Shown one piece after another: positions 1-8,244 of a stretch of 64,000 bases of DNA; the first letter of the stretch is position 1; the number at the start of each line of letters is the position of its first letter. The stretch covers positions 44,264-108,263 of the forward strand of contig JBNGCX010000002.1 of assembly GCA_049974865.1 (NCBI GenBank), written 5' to 3'. The position numbers were made by a program, and so were the translations under genes. Source of the DNA: JAGSOU01 sp049974865. Lineage in GTDB: Bacteria > Pseudomonadota > Alphaproteobacteria > Rhodobacterales > Rhodobacteraceae. The notes beneath the pieces are model-generated. The model was not told the DNA's origin and did no database searches. It was given only the letters and a program-made list of their open reading frames with translations.

Positions 1-485
1 CGCAGGGCTGGAGCACCTCGCAGATGTGCTACGACACCCGCCACCTGCTGCATTATTTCCGCCTGATGCCCGACCGCCGCTTCCTGTTCGGCATGCGCGG
101 CAGCATGCGCACCACGCCGGAAACCCTGGCCGAGACCGAGGCCATCGCCCGCACCGATTTCGAGGCAATGTTCCCCGAATGGATGCATGTGGAAACGCCG
201 CATTTCTGGTCGGGGCTGGTCTGCCTCAGCCGGCGGCTGACGCCCTTTGCCGGGCCGCTGCCGGGGATGGAGAACGCCTTTACCGCCATGGCCTATCACG
301 GCAACGGGGTGGCGATGGGCAGCTATTCGGGCGCGCTTCTGGCCGATCTGGCCCTGGGGCGGGATTCGGGACGCCCCTACCCTCGGCTCATGCAGGCGCC
401 GCTGCTGCGTTTCCCGCTGGGGCGCTGGCGCCGCGCCATCCTGCCCGCGGTCTATCGCTGGTACGGCTGGAGGGACCGGGGCTGA
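1..485 (+). CDS. FAD-dependent oxidoreductase (DAO family), C-terminal part
   Basis: The window opens inside this gene. The frame is readable from base 3 and gives the last 160 residues before the stop. The visible part carries the closing segment of DAO-type (PF01266) amine or amino-acid oxidoreductases: a substrate-domain strand with WSGLVCLSRRLTPFAG, then YHGNGVAMGSYSGALLAD, which in this family contacts the FAD near the C-terminus. It would act in the cytoplasm, oxidising an amine or amino acid with FAD as cofactor. The N-terminal GxGxxG motif lies outside the window, so the substrate cannot be assigned. The gene converges on the glycosyltransferase at 494-1456 and ends 8 bases before it, and it is probably not part of the polysaccharide locus. 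Confidence 0.8.
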   Translation, partial: QGWSTSQMCYDTRHLLHYFRLMPDRRFLFGMRGSMRTTPETLAETEAIARTDFEAMFPEWMHVETPHFWSGLVCLSRRLTPFAGPLPGMENAFTAMAYHGNGVAMGSYSGALLADLALGRDSGRPYPRLMQAPLLRFPLGRWRRAILPAVYRWYGWRDRG

Positions 486-493
486 GGCACCTG

Positions 494-1456
494 CTACAGG
501 TCCAGGATCCGGTCCGGGGCGATGCGCCCACGCAGCAGATCGGAAAGGGCCAGAAGGTTGCCACGCAGGCGGCCCCGCCGGTCGACCCAAGGTTCGGGGC
601 GCAGGGCTTTCACCACGTTCGAGACCAGGTTGCGCAGGATCATGCGCAGCGCGCGCGGGGCCGACATCGTGCCCTTGGACATCAGGTAGACCGGGTTGGC
701 GATCTGTGAATATCCCAGCGGGACGCCCCGCGAGCGGCCGGTCTTGGTCCCCAGATGCACCCCGGTCAGCGCCCCGGCCCGCGCGATCCGTCCGTGCTCG
801 GCCAGACGGCGCGAGAAATCGACATCCTCCAGCCAGCTGTATTTCGGCAAGGCCTCGTCGAAGCGGATGCCGTGCTCCAGTGCCGGACGGGCTCGGAAAG
901 CCATGTTGCAGCCATAGCCGTTATAGATATCGGTCAGGGTGTCGGGGCGCGGCCGCCCACCCAGCGCCCGAAGCTGACGCTCCCCCTCGGCATGGTCGTA
1001 GCCGGGCCCGCCGATGCCATCGGCCAGAACCGTCCCGGTCAGGACCACCACGTCGGGATGTGTCGCGAATAGGCGCAGCAGGGTGCGCAGGTAATCCGGC
1101 GAAAGCAGGAAATCGTCATCCAGCAGCAGCATGATGTCGTCGGGCTGAAGCCGTTCGATCATCCGGTTACGCTGAAAGGTGAGGCCGGCCTCGCCGATGA
1201 TCACCTCGCAGGCAAAAGGCAGGTCCTCCAGGGCAGACATGTCGATATCACCGGGGCCGGTCGCCGACAGGAGGACGAGATCGGGCAGCCGTTCCTGCCG
1301 GGCCAGCGCGCGCACCGTGTCGATCACGATGCCGGGACGGTTCATCGTGGCAATGGCCACCACCAGACGCCCCGCGCCGGGGCCGGCGCCGCCCGTTAAC
1401 CGGAATCCCGAGGCGGCCTGGCGCCGGGCGACAAAGTTTTGCCACGATTTGCTCAT
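494..1456 (-). CDS. Glycosyltransferase family 2 (polysaccharide locus)
   Basis: This 320-residue GT-A fold glycosyltransferase probably adds one sugar of the exopolysaccharide repeat on the cytoplasmic face. The frame opens with VVAIATMNRP, and a DDD triad follows at residues 113-115 (LLLDDDF), the usual nucleotide-sugar/metal motif. It also has GTVLADGIGGPG, NGYGCNMAF and EDVDFSRRL, the last matching the catalytic ED region of GT2 enzymes. It is clearly paralogous to the protein at 21605-22492, which shares these motifs and the HLGTKTGRS / LGYSQIANP blocks. I chose the ATG at 1456 because a GAGGCG Shine-Dalgarno lies just upstream. The frame stays open to 1582, so a longer form is possible, but that extension looks non-coding. 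Confidence 0.85.
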   Translation of the reverse strand: MSKSWQNFVARRQAASGFRLTGGAGPGAGRLVVAIATMNRPGIVIDTVRALARQERLPDLVLLSATGPGDIDMSALEDLPFACEVIIGEAGLTFQRNRMIERLQPDDIMLLLDDDFLLSPDYLRTLLRLFATHPDVVVLTGTVLADGIGGPGYDHAEGERQLRALGGRPRPDTLTDIYNGYGCNMAFRARPALEHGIRFDEALPKYSWLEDVDFSRRLAEHGRIARAGALTGVHLGTKTGRSRGVPLGYSQIANPVYLMSKGTMSAPRALRMILRNLVSNVVKALRPEPWVDRRGRLRGNLLALSDLLRGRIAPDRILDL

Positions 1457-1573
1457 GATGTCGCCTCGGTTGAGCGGTGAAGTGGGATCGAACGGATGTC
1501 CCGACCCAACTCGGCCCCGGCATGACGCCGGCCGGGTCGCAACGGGGCGAATTGAACGGCTTTGCAGGCTCCC

Positions 1574-1699
1574 ATGAAACACTCCCGCACAGAATGCCCT
1601 TCCTGGTTTCTGGCCCTTGATGCGGCCACGTTGCGCCGCGCGGTGGTGATCGGCTGCGCGCTGACCTGGGTCTCGGTGATCGGCCTGATCGTCGCCTGA
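1574..1699 (+). CDS. Small hypothetical single-span membrane protein (41 aa)
   Basis: A 41-codon frame (ATG at 1574, TGA at 1697) lies between the divergent upstream region of the GT2 gene and the end of the sugar transferase. Residues 1-22 are polar (MKHSRTECPS start). Residues 23-41 form one hydrophobic stretch, AVVIGCALTWVSVIGLIVA, long enough to span the membrane, and the frame ends straight after it. The only ribosome-binding candidate is a weak GCAGG about 5 bases upstream. I recognise no family. It lies on the strand opposite to its neighbours and could be a chance frame, but the membrane-helix composition is hard to dismiss. Confidence 0.35.
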   Translation: MKHSRTECPSWFLALDAATLRRAVVIGCALTWVSVIGLIVA

Positions 1700-1705
1700 G
1701 CCCGG

Positions 1706-2398
1706 TTAGACGGCACCGTCGCGCAGCAGGATCGCGCGCACCGTTTTGAGAACGATCCGCACATCCCCCCAGAAACTGCGGTTGCGGATGTAGTCGACAT
1801 CCATCTGCACCCGCTCGTCATAGGTCGTGTTGCTGCGGCCGCTGACCTGCCAGGCGCCCGTGATGCCGGGCCGGACCGAAATATAGTCGGCAAAATGGCC
1901 CTTGTAGAACGCCGCTTCCTCGCCCACCACCGGACGCGGGCCAACCACGGACATCTCGCCCCGCAGCACGTTCCAGAACTGGGGCAGCTCATCGAGGCTC
2001 GTCTTGCGCAGAAAGGCCCCGAGACAATGAATCCTCGGGTCCCGGGTTAGTTTGCGGGTCGCCTCCCACTCGGCGCGGGCGACCGGATTCTCGCACAGAA
2101 GGGCCTGCAGCCGGGCATCGGCGTCCCGCGCCATGGTGCGGAACTTCAGGCATGGGAAACTGCGGCCGTGCAGGCCGACGCGGCGGTGCACGAAAAACAC
2201 CGGCCGCCCATCCGTGATCAGGATGGCCGCCGCCACGATCAGGATGAACGGCGCGAAGAAGAGCAGTGCCGCGGCCGCGAAGACCTTGTCGAAAAGCCGC
2301 TTGGACAACGGCACCGAAGCGGCCCCGGCCCGCACGACCGCCGGCGCCTCCGCTTTCCCACGCCCGCCGACAGCAAATGTATGCGCCTGAAATGCCAT
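1706..2398 (-). CDS. ExoY-like initiating sugar transferase (copy 1)
   Basis: This 230-residue bacterial sugar transferase (PF02397) would transfer a sugar-1-phosphate from a nucleotide sugar to undecaprenyl phosphate, the first step of repeat-unit assembly at the inner membrane. One hydrophobic segment lies at about residues 35-57 (AAALLFFAPFILIVAAAILI). The catalytic region follows with LKFRTMARDAD, KTSLDELPQFWNVLRGEM and SVVGPRP, all hallmark motifs of the family. Its length fits the short, ExoY-type members that lack the N-terminal multi-span domain of WbaP or WcaJ. A close paralogue sits at 20622-21320. The gene is transcribed away from the ExoF-like gene across a 573-base gap. The sugar (glucose or galactose) cannot be told from sequence. 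Confidence 0.9.
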   Translation of the reverse strand: MAFQAHTFAVGGRGKAEAPAVVRAGAASVPLSKRLFDKVFAAAALLFFAPFILIVAAAILITDGRPVFFVHRRVGLHGRSFPCLKFRTMARDADARLQALLCENPVARAEWEATRKLTRDPRIHCLGAFLRKTSLDELPQFWNVLRGEMSVVGPRPVVGEEAAFYKGHFADYISVRPGITGAWQVSGRSNTTYDERVQMDVDYIRNRSFWGDVRIVLKTVRAILLRDGAV

Positions 2399-2971
2399 GA
2401 CTTTCGCAACCGCCCGGGCGGCTCCCTTGCGTTACCGATTACCGAATCTTCCCAGGCAACCTATCGCCTCGGCAGCGGCGTACGGGAAGGGTTTCTAAGC
2501 AACTCTCTGTTTCCGAAATTCCGACAGTACTGCGGCCGGCTGGGAGATGGGCATTCAACCTCCTGAAATGGCATCGCTTTCCGGAGCCTCCTGCAAACCG
2601 GCGAGCATCGGAGCCGGGCGTCCTGCCCGCCGAAAAGTCGCCAAATCGCCTTTTTTTTGCCCTTTTCCCCCGCCCTGCGGCGGATGCTGCCCAGCCCCGG
2701 CGCGGGCCTGCCACCCGACGCTCCGCACGGTCCGGCCGCACACGTTTCTCGGCGCTATTTCAGCTACCTAGCCGCAGCGCACGCGGACAGGGGCCGGGGC
2801 CACTGCCGCAGCGCGGCCAAGGGCGCTTTCCGCGCCCTCGCCGGCAGGGGAACAGGGGCGCCCGGGTCGGCCCTCCTTCAAAACCCACAAGAATCAAACT
2901 GAATCCGTTATCATCGGAGAGTTAATTTTTCGTCTTCCGATTCGTTTTTTTCATGGTGGGGTGTTTTGGCA
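2399..2971. other. Divergent intergenic region, 573 bp, no gene seen
   Basis: This gap separates the reverse-strand sugar transferase from the forward-strand export/co-polymerase pair, so it should hold both promoters. Most of it is GC-rich. The last 80 bases before the ExoF-like start are notably AT-rich, with T-runs at about 2924-2951 and a second run at 2650-2657. I found no convincing -35/-10 pair, no long inverted repeat and no coding frame with a ribosome-binding site. It is the longest gap in the polysaccharide locus. Confidence 0.5.
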
Positions 2972-4231
2972 ATGTTCATTAGGGGGCGGGACATTGTGCG
3001 TATCGTGGCGGGAACCGCCCTTCTCCTGTGGGCAGCGGCAGGGGCGAGCCTTGCCGCCACCGCCACGCCGGAAAGCTACACCATCAACATCGGCGACGAG
3101 CTCGAGATGGATATTCTCGACGACAGCGACCCGCCGCAGCGTTTCCTTGTCGGCAGTGACGGGCAGGTGCAACTGCCCCTGATCGGCGGCGTGGCGGTCG
3201 AGGACACCACGCTGCGCGAAGCGCGCGAACTGATCCGACAGACCTATATCCAACGCGAAATCTTCGTGGCCCCGACGGTGGAACTTTCGGTGGCGAACTT
3301 CCGGCCGATCTTCGTGCTTGGGGACGTGCGCAACCCGGGCAACTACGATTTCCAGCCCTTCCTGACGGCCGAGCAGGCGGTCGGCCTTGCCGGCGGACCG
3401 GCGGTTTCGGCCAACAACGAAGAAGCACGGGTGCTGGAGCGGCGCAACCTTCAGGGGTCGCTGAACAGCATCGATTCCGACCTTGCGCGGCTGGTCACGC
3501 AATACGCCCGGGTCCAGGCCCAGATCAGCGGCCGCAGCGAGGTCCGCTGGGCCGACGTGCCCGAAGAGGTCCGCCCGGTCATCGACCGCGACCTCTTCAA
3601 TGCGCTGAAGCCCAAGGAAGACCAGATCATCGCGCTTGAGGAACGCAACCGCGCCACCCAGCGGCGCCTGATCGAGGATGCGGTGACCGAGGCGTCCAAC
3701 CGCATCAGGCTGATCGACCAGCGAGAGAAGGTCCAGTCCGAGGCGCTGGAGCGCATCCGGGGCGAACTGGACCGCAGCCGCGTCCTGGTCAACCGCGGGC
3801 TCAAGACCCATTCCGCCGTCACCCAATACGACCAGGACGCCGCCCGCCAGGAAGCGGCCCTGCTGCAACTGCGCGAACAGCGTTCGGCCGCGCAGGTCCA
3901 GCTCAACGAGTTGGAAAGCGAACTTTCGCAGATCGACGCGGAGTGGGAAAAGCAGCTCCTGTCCCAGTCGCAGGCCTATTGGAGCGAGATCAACAAGCTC
4001 CGGTCGCAGCGTGCCTCGATGGAGGACCGGATGCTGCTGCTCGAACAATGGATCAACGGCACGCGGGGCCCAGAGGCCGAACTCCTCATCGAATACCAGG
4101 TGCGGCGGCGTGGCCGCGGCGGGCTGAAGCAGATCCGCCTCGCCCCGCTGGACGAACTGGTGCCCGGCGATCTGCTTGTCGTCACCGTGAAGCCGCCCGA
4201 GGCCCTGGCCGAAACGGAGGCGACGCAATGA
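2972..4231 (+). CDS. ExoF-like polysaccharide biosynthesis/export protein (OPX family)
   Basis: This 419-residue exported protein is the outer-membrane/periplasmic export partner of the co-polymerase encoded next. It starts with a signal peptide (hydrophobic core GTALLLWAAAGASLA) that lacks a lipobox cysteine. A Poly_export domain follows (SYTINIGDELEMDIL, residues about 30-110), then an SLBB-like segment containing VLGDVRNPGNYDF. A long coiled coil covers about residues 150-340, rich in Glu, Arg and Gln. Size and architecture match ExoF of rhizobia rather than lipoprotein Wza. I chose ATG 2972, which has GGTGGGG about 10 bases upstream; an in-frame TTG at 2966 is the alternative. The stop overlaps the next start (ATGA), so the two are translationally coupled. 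Confidence 0.88.
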   Translation: MFIRGRDIVRIVAGTALLLWAAAGASLAATATPESYTINIGDELEMDILDDSDPPQRFLVGSDGQVQLPLIGGVAVEDTTLREARELIRQTYIQREIFVAPTVELSVANFRPIFVLGDVRNPGNYDFQPFLTAEQAVGLAGGPAVSANNEEARVLERRNLQGSLNSIDSDLARLVTQYARVQAQISGRSEVRWADVPEEVRPVIDRDLFNALKPKEDQIIALEERNRATQRRLIEDAVTEASNRIRLIDQREKVQSEALERIRGELDRSRVLVNRGLKTHSAVTQYDQDAARQEAALLQLREQRSAAQVQLNELESELSQIDAEWEKQLLSQSQAYWSEINKLRSQRASMEDRMLLLEQWINGTRGPEAELLIEYQVRRRGRGGLKQIRLAPLDELVPGDLLVVTVKPPEALAETEATQ

Positions 4232-6426
4232 AACGCTTCACCTTTTTCGGAAAGGGCAACGAACCGACCCCCATCCCCCCCGCGTTTGAGCGGTCGCAGG
4301 GGATCGACATCGTCTACCTGTTCGACGTGCTGCGCGGGAATGCCCGGCTGATCGCCATCGTGACGCTGATCTGCCTGGTCGGCATGTTCCTCTACCTTCA
4401 GCGCGTCACGCCGATCTACACCGCGCATTCGCAGATCATCATCGACACCCGGCAGGAGCGGGTGACGCCGGTCGAGGAAGTGGTCTCCAGCCTCAATGTC
4501 AGCAATTCGGTCGTCGCCGGCGAGGTGGTCACCATCCGGTCGAACGTGTTGATCGGCAAGGTGGTGGATGCGCTGGACCTGGTCCATCACCCCGAGTTCG
4601 ACCCGCGCGTTCCCCAGCCCGAAGGCCTGGTCGCGCGGATCAAGCGCATGATCCGCGGCGACGAACCCTTCCACGTCCTGGCCCGCGCGATGCCCGAGGA
4701 AACGCGCCGCGAAATCGTCATCGACGACGTGCGGCGCAGGCTGAGCGTCTCGCAGATCGGGGTGTCCTACGCGATCGGAATCCGCTTCGACTCGGCGGAC
4801 CGGCAGGTCGCCGCGGATGTGGCGAACGCGGTGGCCGACCAGTACATCGCCAGCCAGCTTGCCGACAAACAGGAAGCCACCGTTCGCGCCAATGACTGGC
4901 TGTCCCACCGCATCCAAGAACTGAGCTCGCAGGTCGAGGCGGCCGATGCGGCCGTGGTGGAATTCCGTATCCAGATGACGGAGAACGCCGGCGGCGGCGA
5001 GGAGACGACCAACCAGCTGCTGGCCGAGCTGAATACCCGTCTAGTAGCCACCAGCGCCGAGCGCGCGGATGCCGAGGTCCGCTACCGTCTCGTCGAGCGG
5101 CTGATGGAGAGCGAAGGCATCGCCGCCGTGTCCGACGTGGTCACGTCTCCGCTGCTGGAAACGCTGAAACGCCAGCAGTCCGACCTGGCCTCGAAAAAGG
5201 CGGAACTGGCCAGCACGCTGGGCCGGCGTCACCCCGAGATCATCCGCATCACCGCGCAGATCGAGGACGTGCAGCGCAGCATCGATGACGAGGTGCGCCG
5301 CCGCATCGAGGCGATGCGCAGCGATGTCAGCGTAACCCGCAACCGCGAAGCCGCGCTGCAGGAACAGATCAAGGAAGTCTCGGACCGGGCCGAGATGCTC
5401 TCGACCGCGTCGGTCCGCCTCAATCAGCTCGAGCGCACCGCCCAGGCCACAAGGCTGGTCTACGAGAACTTCCTGTCGCGCTTCAAGGAAACCACCGCGC
5501 AGAGCGACTATCAGCGGCCCGAGGCCCGCGTGATCGGCCGCGCCGCGGTCCCCCTTGCGCCGTCCTACCCGCGCAAGACCCTGTCGATGGCCATGGCCGC
5601 CGTGTTCGGGTTGTCGATCGGCATCGCCTTCGTCTTCCTGCGGAGCCTCTTCACCGTGCCGATCCGCACCTCGGACGAGCTGCGCGAGGCGACCAACCTG
5701 CCGTTGCTGGCAATGCTGCCCTATGTGCGCTCGCTGGGACGGCGCAATTCCTGGCTGCGCCGGGAACTGAACAGCGAGAAACCGTCAAACTTCATGGAAG
5801 GGGTGCAACTGATCCGGACCAAGCTGTTCGAGATGTCCCACGGACAGCCGCCCCAGGTGGTCATGGTCACCTCGTCCCTGGCGAGCGAGGGCAAGTCGTC
5901 CCTCTGCTTCGCGCTGGCCCGGGCCGTGTCGAATTCCGGGGCTTCCGTTGCGCTGCTGGACGCCGACCTGCGCCGCTCGGACTCGGTCCGCGTGCTGGGG
6001 CTGGAGCGCAAGGGGCTCTGCCTGGCTGATTACCTGAAAGGCAAGGGCAATTTCCGCGAGATTGTCGAGCATTCGGAGCTTCTGAATGCCGACGTCATCG
6101 CACCACGCCGCTCCAGCAACAATGCCGCCGACCTGATCTCCTCCAAGAAGATGTCGGGCCTGATCACCCGGCTGTCCGCCCGCTACGACACGGTGATTCT
6201 CAATGCCCCGCCGGTGCTGCAGCTTTCGGATGCGCTCGTGCTGTCGAACCATGTCGACGCGACCTTGCTGGCGGTTCAAAGCGGCCGCACCTCGGCGCGG
6301 ATCGTCAAGCAGACGCTTGAGCGCCTGAACGAAGCCGGTGCCGAGGTGAGCGGCACGGTGATGACCCAGGTCCGCCGCAAGGATGTCGCCGCGCGGGAGG
6401 TCTATGGCTACGCTTACGAATATTGA
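4228..6426 (+). CDS. ExoP/Wzc-like chain-length co-polymerase with BY-kinase domain (copy 1)
   Basis: This 732-residue inner-membrane protein should control polymer length together with the ExoF-like protein. A Wzz domain is framed by membrane helices at about residues 41-58 and 453-472, with a large periplasmic coiled coil between them. The C-terminal bacterial tyrosine-kinase domain is recognisable but altered. Walker A reads SLASEGKSS (Lys556) instead of the usual S-x-P-G-E-G-K-S/T. Walker A' is LLDADLRRS. Walker B reads VILNAPP, with Asn659 where an Asp is expected. The tail still has four tyrosines (726, 728, 730, 732). ATG 4228 overlaps the upstream stop. The paralogue at 24929-27127 has the same length and intact motifs, so this copy may be a weak or inactive kinase. 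Confidence 0.9.
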   Translation: MKRFTFFGKGNEPTPIPPAFERSQGIDIVYLFDVLRGNARLIAIVTLICLVGMFLYLQRVTPIYTAHSQIIIDTRQERVTPVEEVVSSLNVSNSVVAGEVVTIRSNVLIGKVVDALDLVHHPEFDPRVPQPEGLVARIKRMIRGDEPFHVLARAMPEETRREIVIDDVRRRLSVSQIGVSYAIGIRFDSADRQVAADVANAVADQYIASQLADKQEATVRANDWLSHRIQELSSQVEAADAAVVEFRIQMTENAGGGEETTNQLLAELNTRLVATSAERADAEVRYRLVERLMESEGIAAVSDVVTSPLLETLKRQQSDLASKKAELASTLGRRHPEIIRITAQIEDVQRSIDDEVRRRIEAMRSDVSVTRNREAALQEQIKEVSDRAEMLSTASVRLNQLERTAQATRLVYENFLSRFKETTAQSDYQRPEARVIGRAAVPLAPSYPRKTLSMAMAAVFGLSIGIAFVFLRSLFTVPIRTSDELREATNLPLLAMLPYVRSLGRRNSWLRRELNSEKPSNFMEGVQLIRTKLFEMSHGQPPQVVMVTSSLASEGKSSLCFALARAVSNSGASVALLDADLRRSDSVRVLGLERKGLCLADYLKGKGNFREIVEHSELLNADVIAPRRSSNNAADLISSKKMSGLITRLSARYDTVILNAPPVLQLSDALVLSNHVDATLLAVQSGRTSARIVKQTLERLNEAGAEVSGTVMTQVRRKDVAAREVYGYAYEY

Positions 6427-6699
6427 ACCAAAGGGGCGCCAAACGCCCTGGACGCATGAATTTCAAGCACCGCGCCACGCGACGCGCAACAAAGCAGCCG
6501 AAAGGTTTGACAGGCGGCGAACTCTGCCACAACAGTTCGAAGGGAATTGGTTTCTTCTGCATCCCGCGCGATGGGGCCGTGTGCGCCACAGGTCCGCCCG
6601 GCACGGTCGCGGCCAAACTTGGCGCGGGGCGGGACAAGGCCTGCCGAGCGCGGCACTTTCGGCCACAGATTATTCGAAGGGCCCTATCCGGCATTTTTC
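6427..6699. other. Intergenic gap, 273 bp
   Basis: This gap lies between the co-polymerase stop and the formyltransferase/propeller gene. A short hairpin (GGGCG, five-base loop, CGCCC) follows the stop codon at about 6434-6448. A TTGACA hexamer lies at 6507-6512, but the bases 17 to 18 further on are not a good -10. The frame of the downstream gene stays open through part of this gap from a TTG at 6547, but that segment has no recognisable protein character. Confidence 0.4.
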
Positions 6700-8244
6700 A
6701 TGGGCGAAGAAGGCACAGCAAAACGCATCGGGATCGTCCTCGCACCGGGCGAACGGCTCACTGGCCGGCAGGCACTGGTGATCGACCGCCTGGCCGCGGA
6801 TCCGGGGTTTCAGATCGTCGGCCGGATAGAGGGGGCGGAAACGCAGCCCCCGGCCTGCCTGCCTGTCCTGGCGAACGGCGTTCTGGCCGCGGAGCGCGCG
6901 CTCACCCGGCTTCGGTGGCCGGACTATCCCCGGCAGGATGCGCAGGACCTGGTCGACGCGCTGCCCGTTCTGGATGAGGACGGCCCGGAATGCGCGGCGG
7001 ACGTGATCCTCGCGCTCGGGCACGGGCGCCTGTCCGCCGGCCAGCTCGGGGTCGCGGCGCAGGGCGAATGGTCGCTGGGCGTTTCCGGCGTTCCGGCGGC
7101 CCGGTCCGACTGGGTCCTGATGGATCCGGACCAGCGCGCCGCGGGCCTGGTCAGCGTTGAAATCCTGCAGCGCACCACCGACCGGCCGCAGGAACATGTC
7201 CGGGCGCGCGCGGCCTATAACCCCAAGCCCACAGCATTGCTGACCTCTGCCTTCATCGCCGAAAAGTCCGCCCTGTTCCTGCGGAAAGCACTGACGGAGG
7301 CGGCAGCCCCCGGCCCGGACGCCCCCCATCCCGCCCCGCCCAGGCCGGGGACGGCGGCACTGCTGAAATACGCCGCCCATGTTGCGCGGATGGCAAGCGG
7401 CAGGGCGACGGACCGGGTCCGGGTGAAACTCGGGCGGGGGCGCGCCTTCTGGCGGCTTGCGGTGGGGCGCGGGAATGTCATGGATTTCGAACCGGCAAAG
7501 GCACTGGACGTGCCGCGCCGGAGCTTCCTCATGGCCGACCCCTTCCTGTTCGAGAAGGACGGAGAGCTTTTCGTCTTCTACGAAGCGCAGAACGCGGACG
7601 AGCGCCCCGCCTGGATCGAGGTCGGCCGCCTGGACGGGAACCGGCTGATCCCCCTCGGCCCGGCGCTCAGGTGCGACTATCACCTTTCCTACCCGTTCGT
7701 CTTCCGTGACGGAGACGAGATCTACATGATGCCGGAAACCCAGACCGCCCGGCGGCTGGAGGTCTGGCGGGCCACCGATTTCCCGCTGCAATGGGAACGC
7801 CACGCCACCGCCTTCGAAGGGGATCACATCGCGGATTCGAACATCTTTCGCCATGGCGGGCAGTGGTGGCTGATGACCAACCTGTCCGACCATGTCACCT
7901 TTCAGGAACATTCCAGCGAACTCTACCTCTTCTCGGTCGACGGCCCGTCGCTGACCGGCCTGCGGCCGCATCCGCAGAACCCGGTGGTGATCGGCAGCGG
8001 CGTGGCGCGCAATGCCGGCGCCATCGTCGAGCACGAGGGGCGCCTGTTCCGGGCGTCGCAGAACAACAGCCACGGCATCTACGGCTACGGCCTGAACATC
8101 GTGGAGATCGAGGAGCTCACCCCCGACACTTACCGCGAACGCCTTGTCCGCAGTTTCACCCCCGCCGACCGTCCCGGCGCACGGGGCCTTCACCACGTCA
8201 GCTTCGCCGCCGGGCGGTTCGTTCTGGACTGGAGCGGAAAATGA
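6700..8244 (+). CDS. Formyltransferase-like / GINT1-type beta-propeller fusion protein
   Basis: This 514-residue protein appears to have two parts. Residues 1 to about 200 begin with RIGIVLAPGERLTGRQALV and resemble the nucleotide-fold start of formyltransferases. A Pro-rich linker follows at about residues 205-225. Residues about 260-514 contain repeated blade-like strands: ADPFLFEKDGELFVFYE, YPFVFRDGDEIYMMPET and DSNIFRHGGQWWLMTN. This pattern is typical of the domain named after glucosamine inositolphosphorylceramide transferase 1 and of five-bladed propellers. It has no signal peptide and is probably cytoplasmic. In a polysaccharide locus it may formylate or otherwise modify an amino sugar, but that is inference. 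ATG 6700 is chosen because recognisable sequence begins there, although the ribosome-binding site is weak. Its stop overlaps the next start. Confidence 0.7.
   Translation: MGEEGTAKRIGIVLAPGERLTGRQALVIDRLAADPGFQIVGRIEGAETQPPACLPVLANGVLAAERALTRLRWPDYPRQDAQDLVDALPVLDEDGPECAADVILALGHGRLSAGQLGVAAQGEWSLGVSGVPAARSDWVLMDPDQRAAGLVSVEILQRTTDRPQEHVRARAAYNPKPTALLTSAFIAEKSALFLRKALTEAAAPGPDAPHPAPPRPGTAALLKYAAHVARMASGRATDRVRVKLGRGRAFWRLAVGRGNVMDFEPAKALDVPRRSFLMADPFLFEKDGELFVFYEAQNADERPAWIEVGRLDGNRLIPLGPALRCDYHLSYPFVFRDGDEIYMMPETQTARRLEVWRATDFPLQWERHATAFEGDHIADSNIFRHGGQWWLMTNLSDHVTFQEHSSELYLFSVDGPSLTGLRPHPQNPVVIGSGVARNAGAIVEHEGRLFRASQNNSHGIYGYGLNIVEIEELTPDTYRERLVRSFTPADRPGARGLHHVSFAAGRFVLDWSGK

Noticed and set aside
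6434..6448. GGGCG-N5-CGCCC hairpin after co-polymerase copy 1, considered as a terminator
   Set aside because: The stem is only five bases and no T-tract follows.
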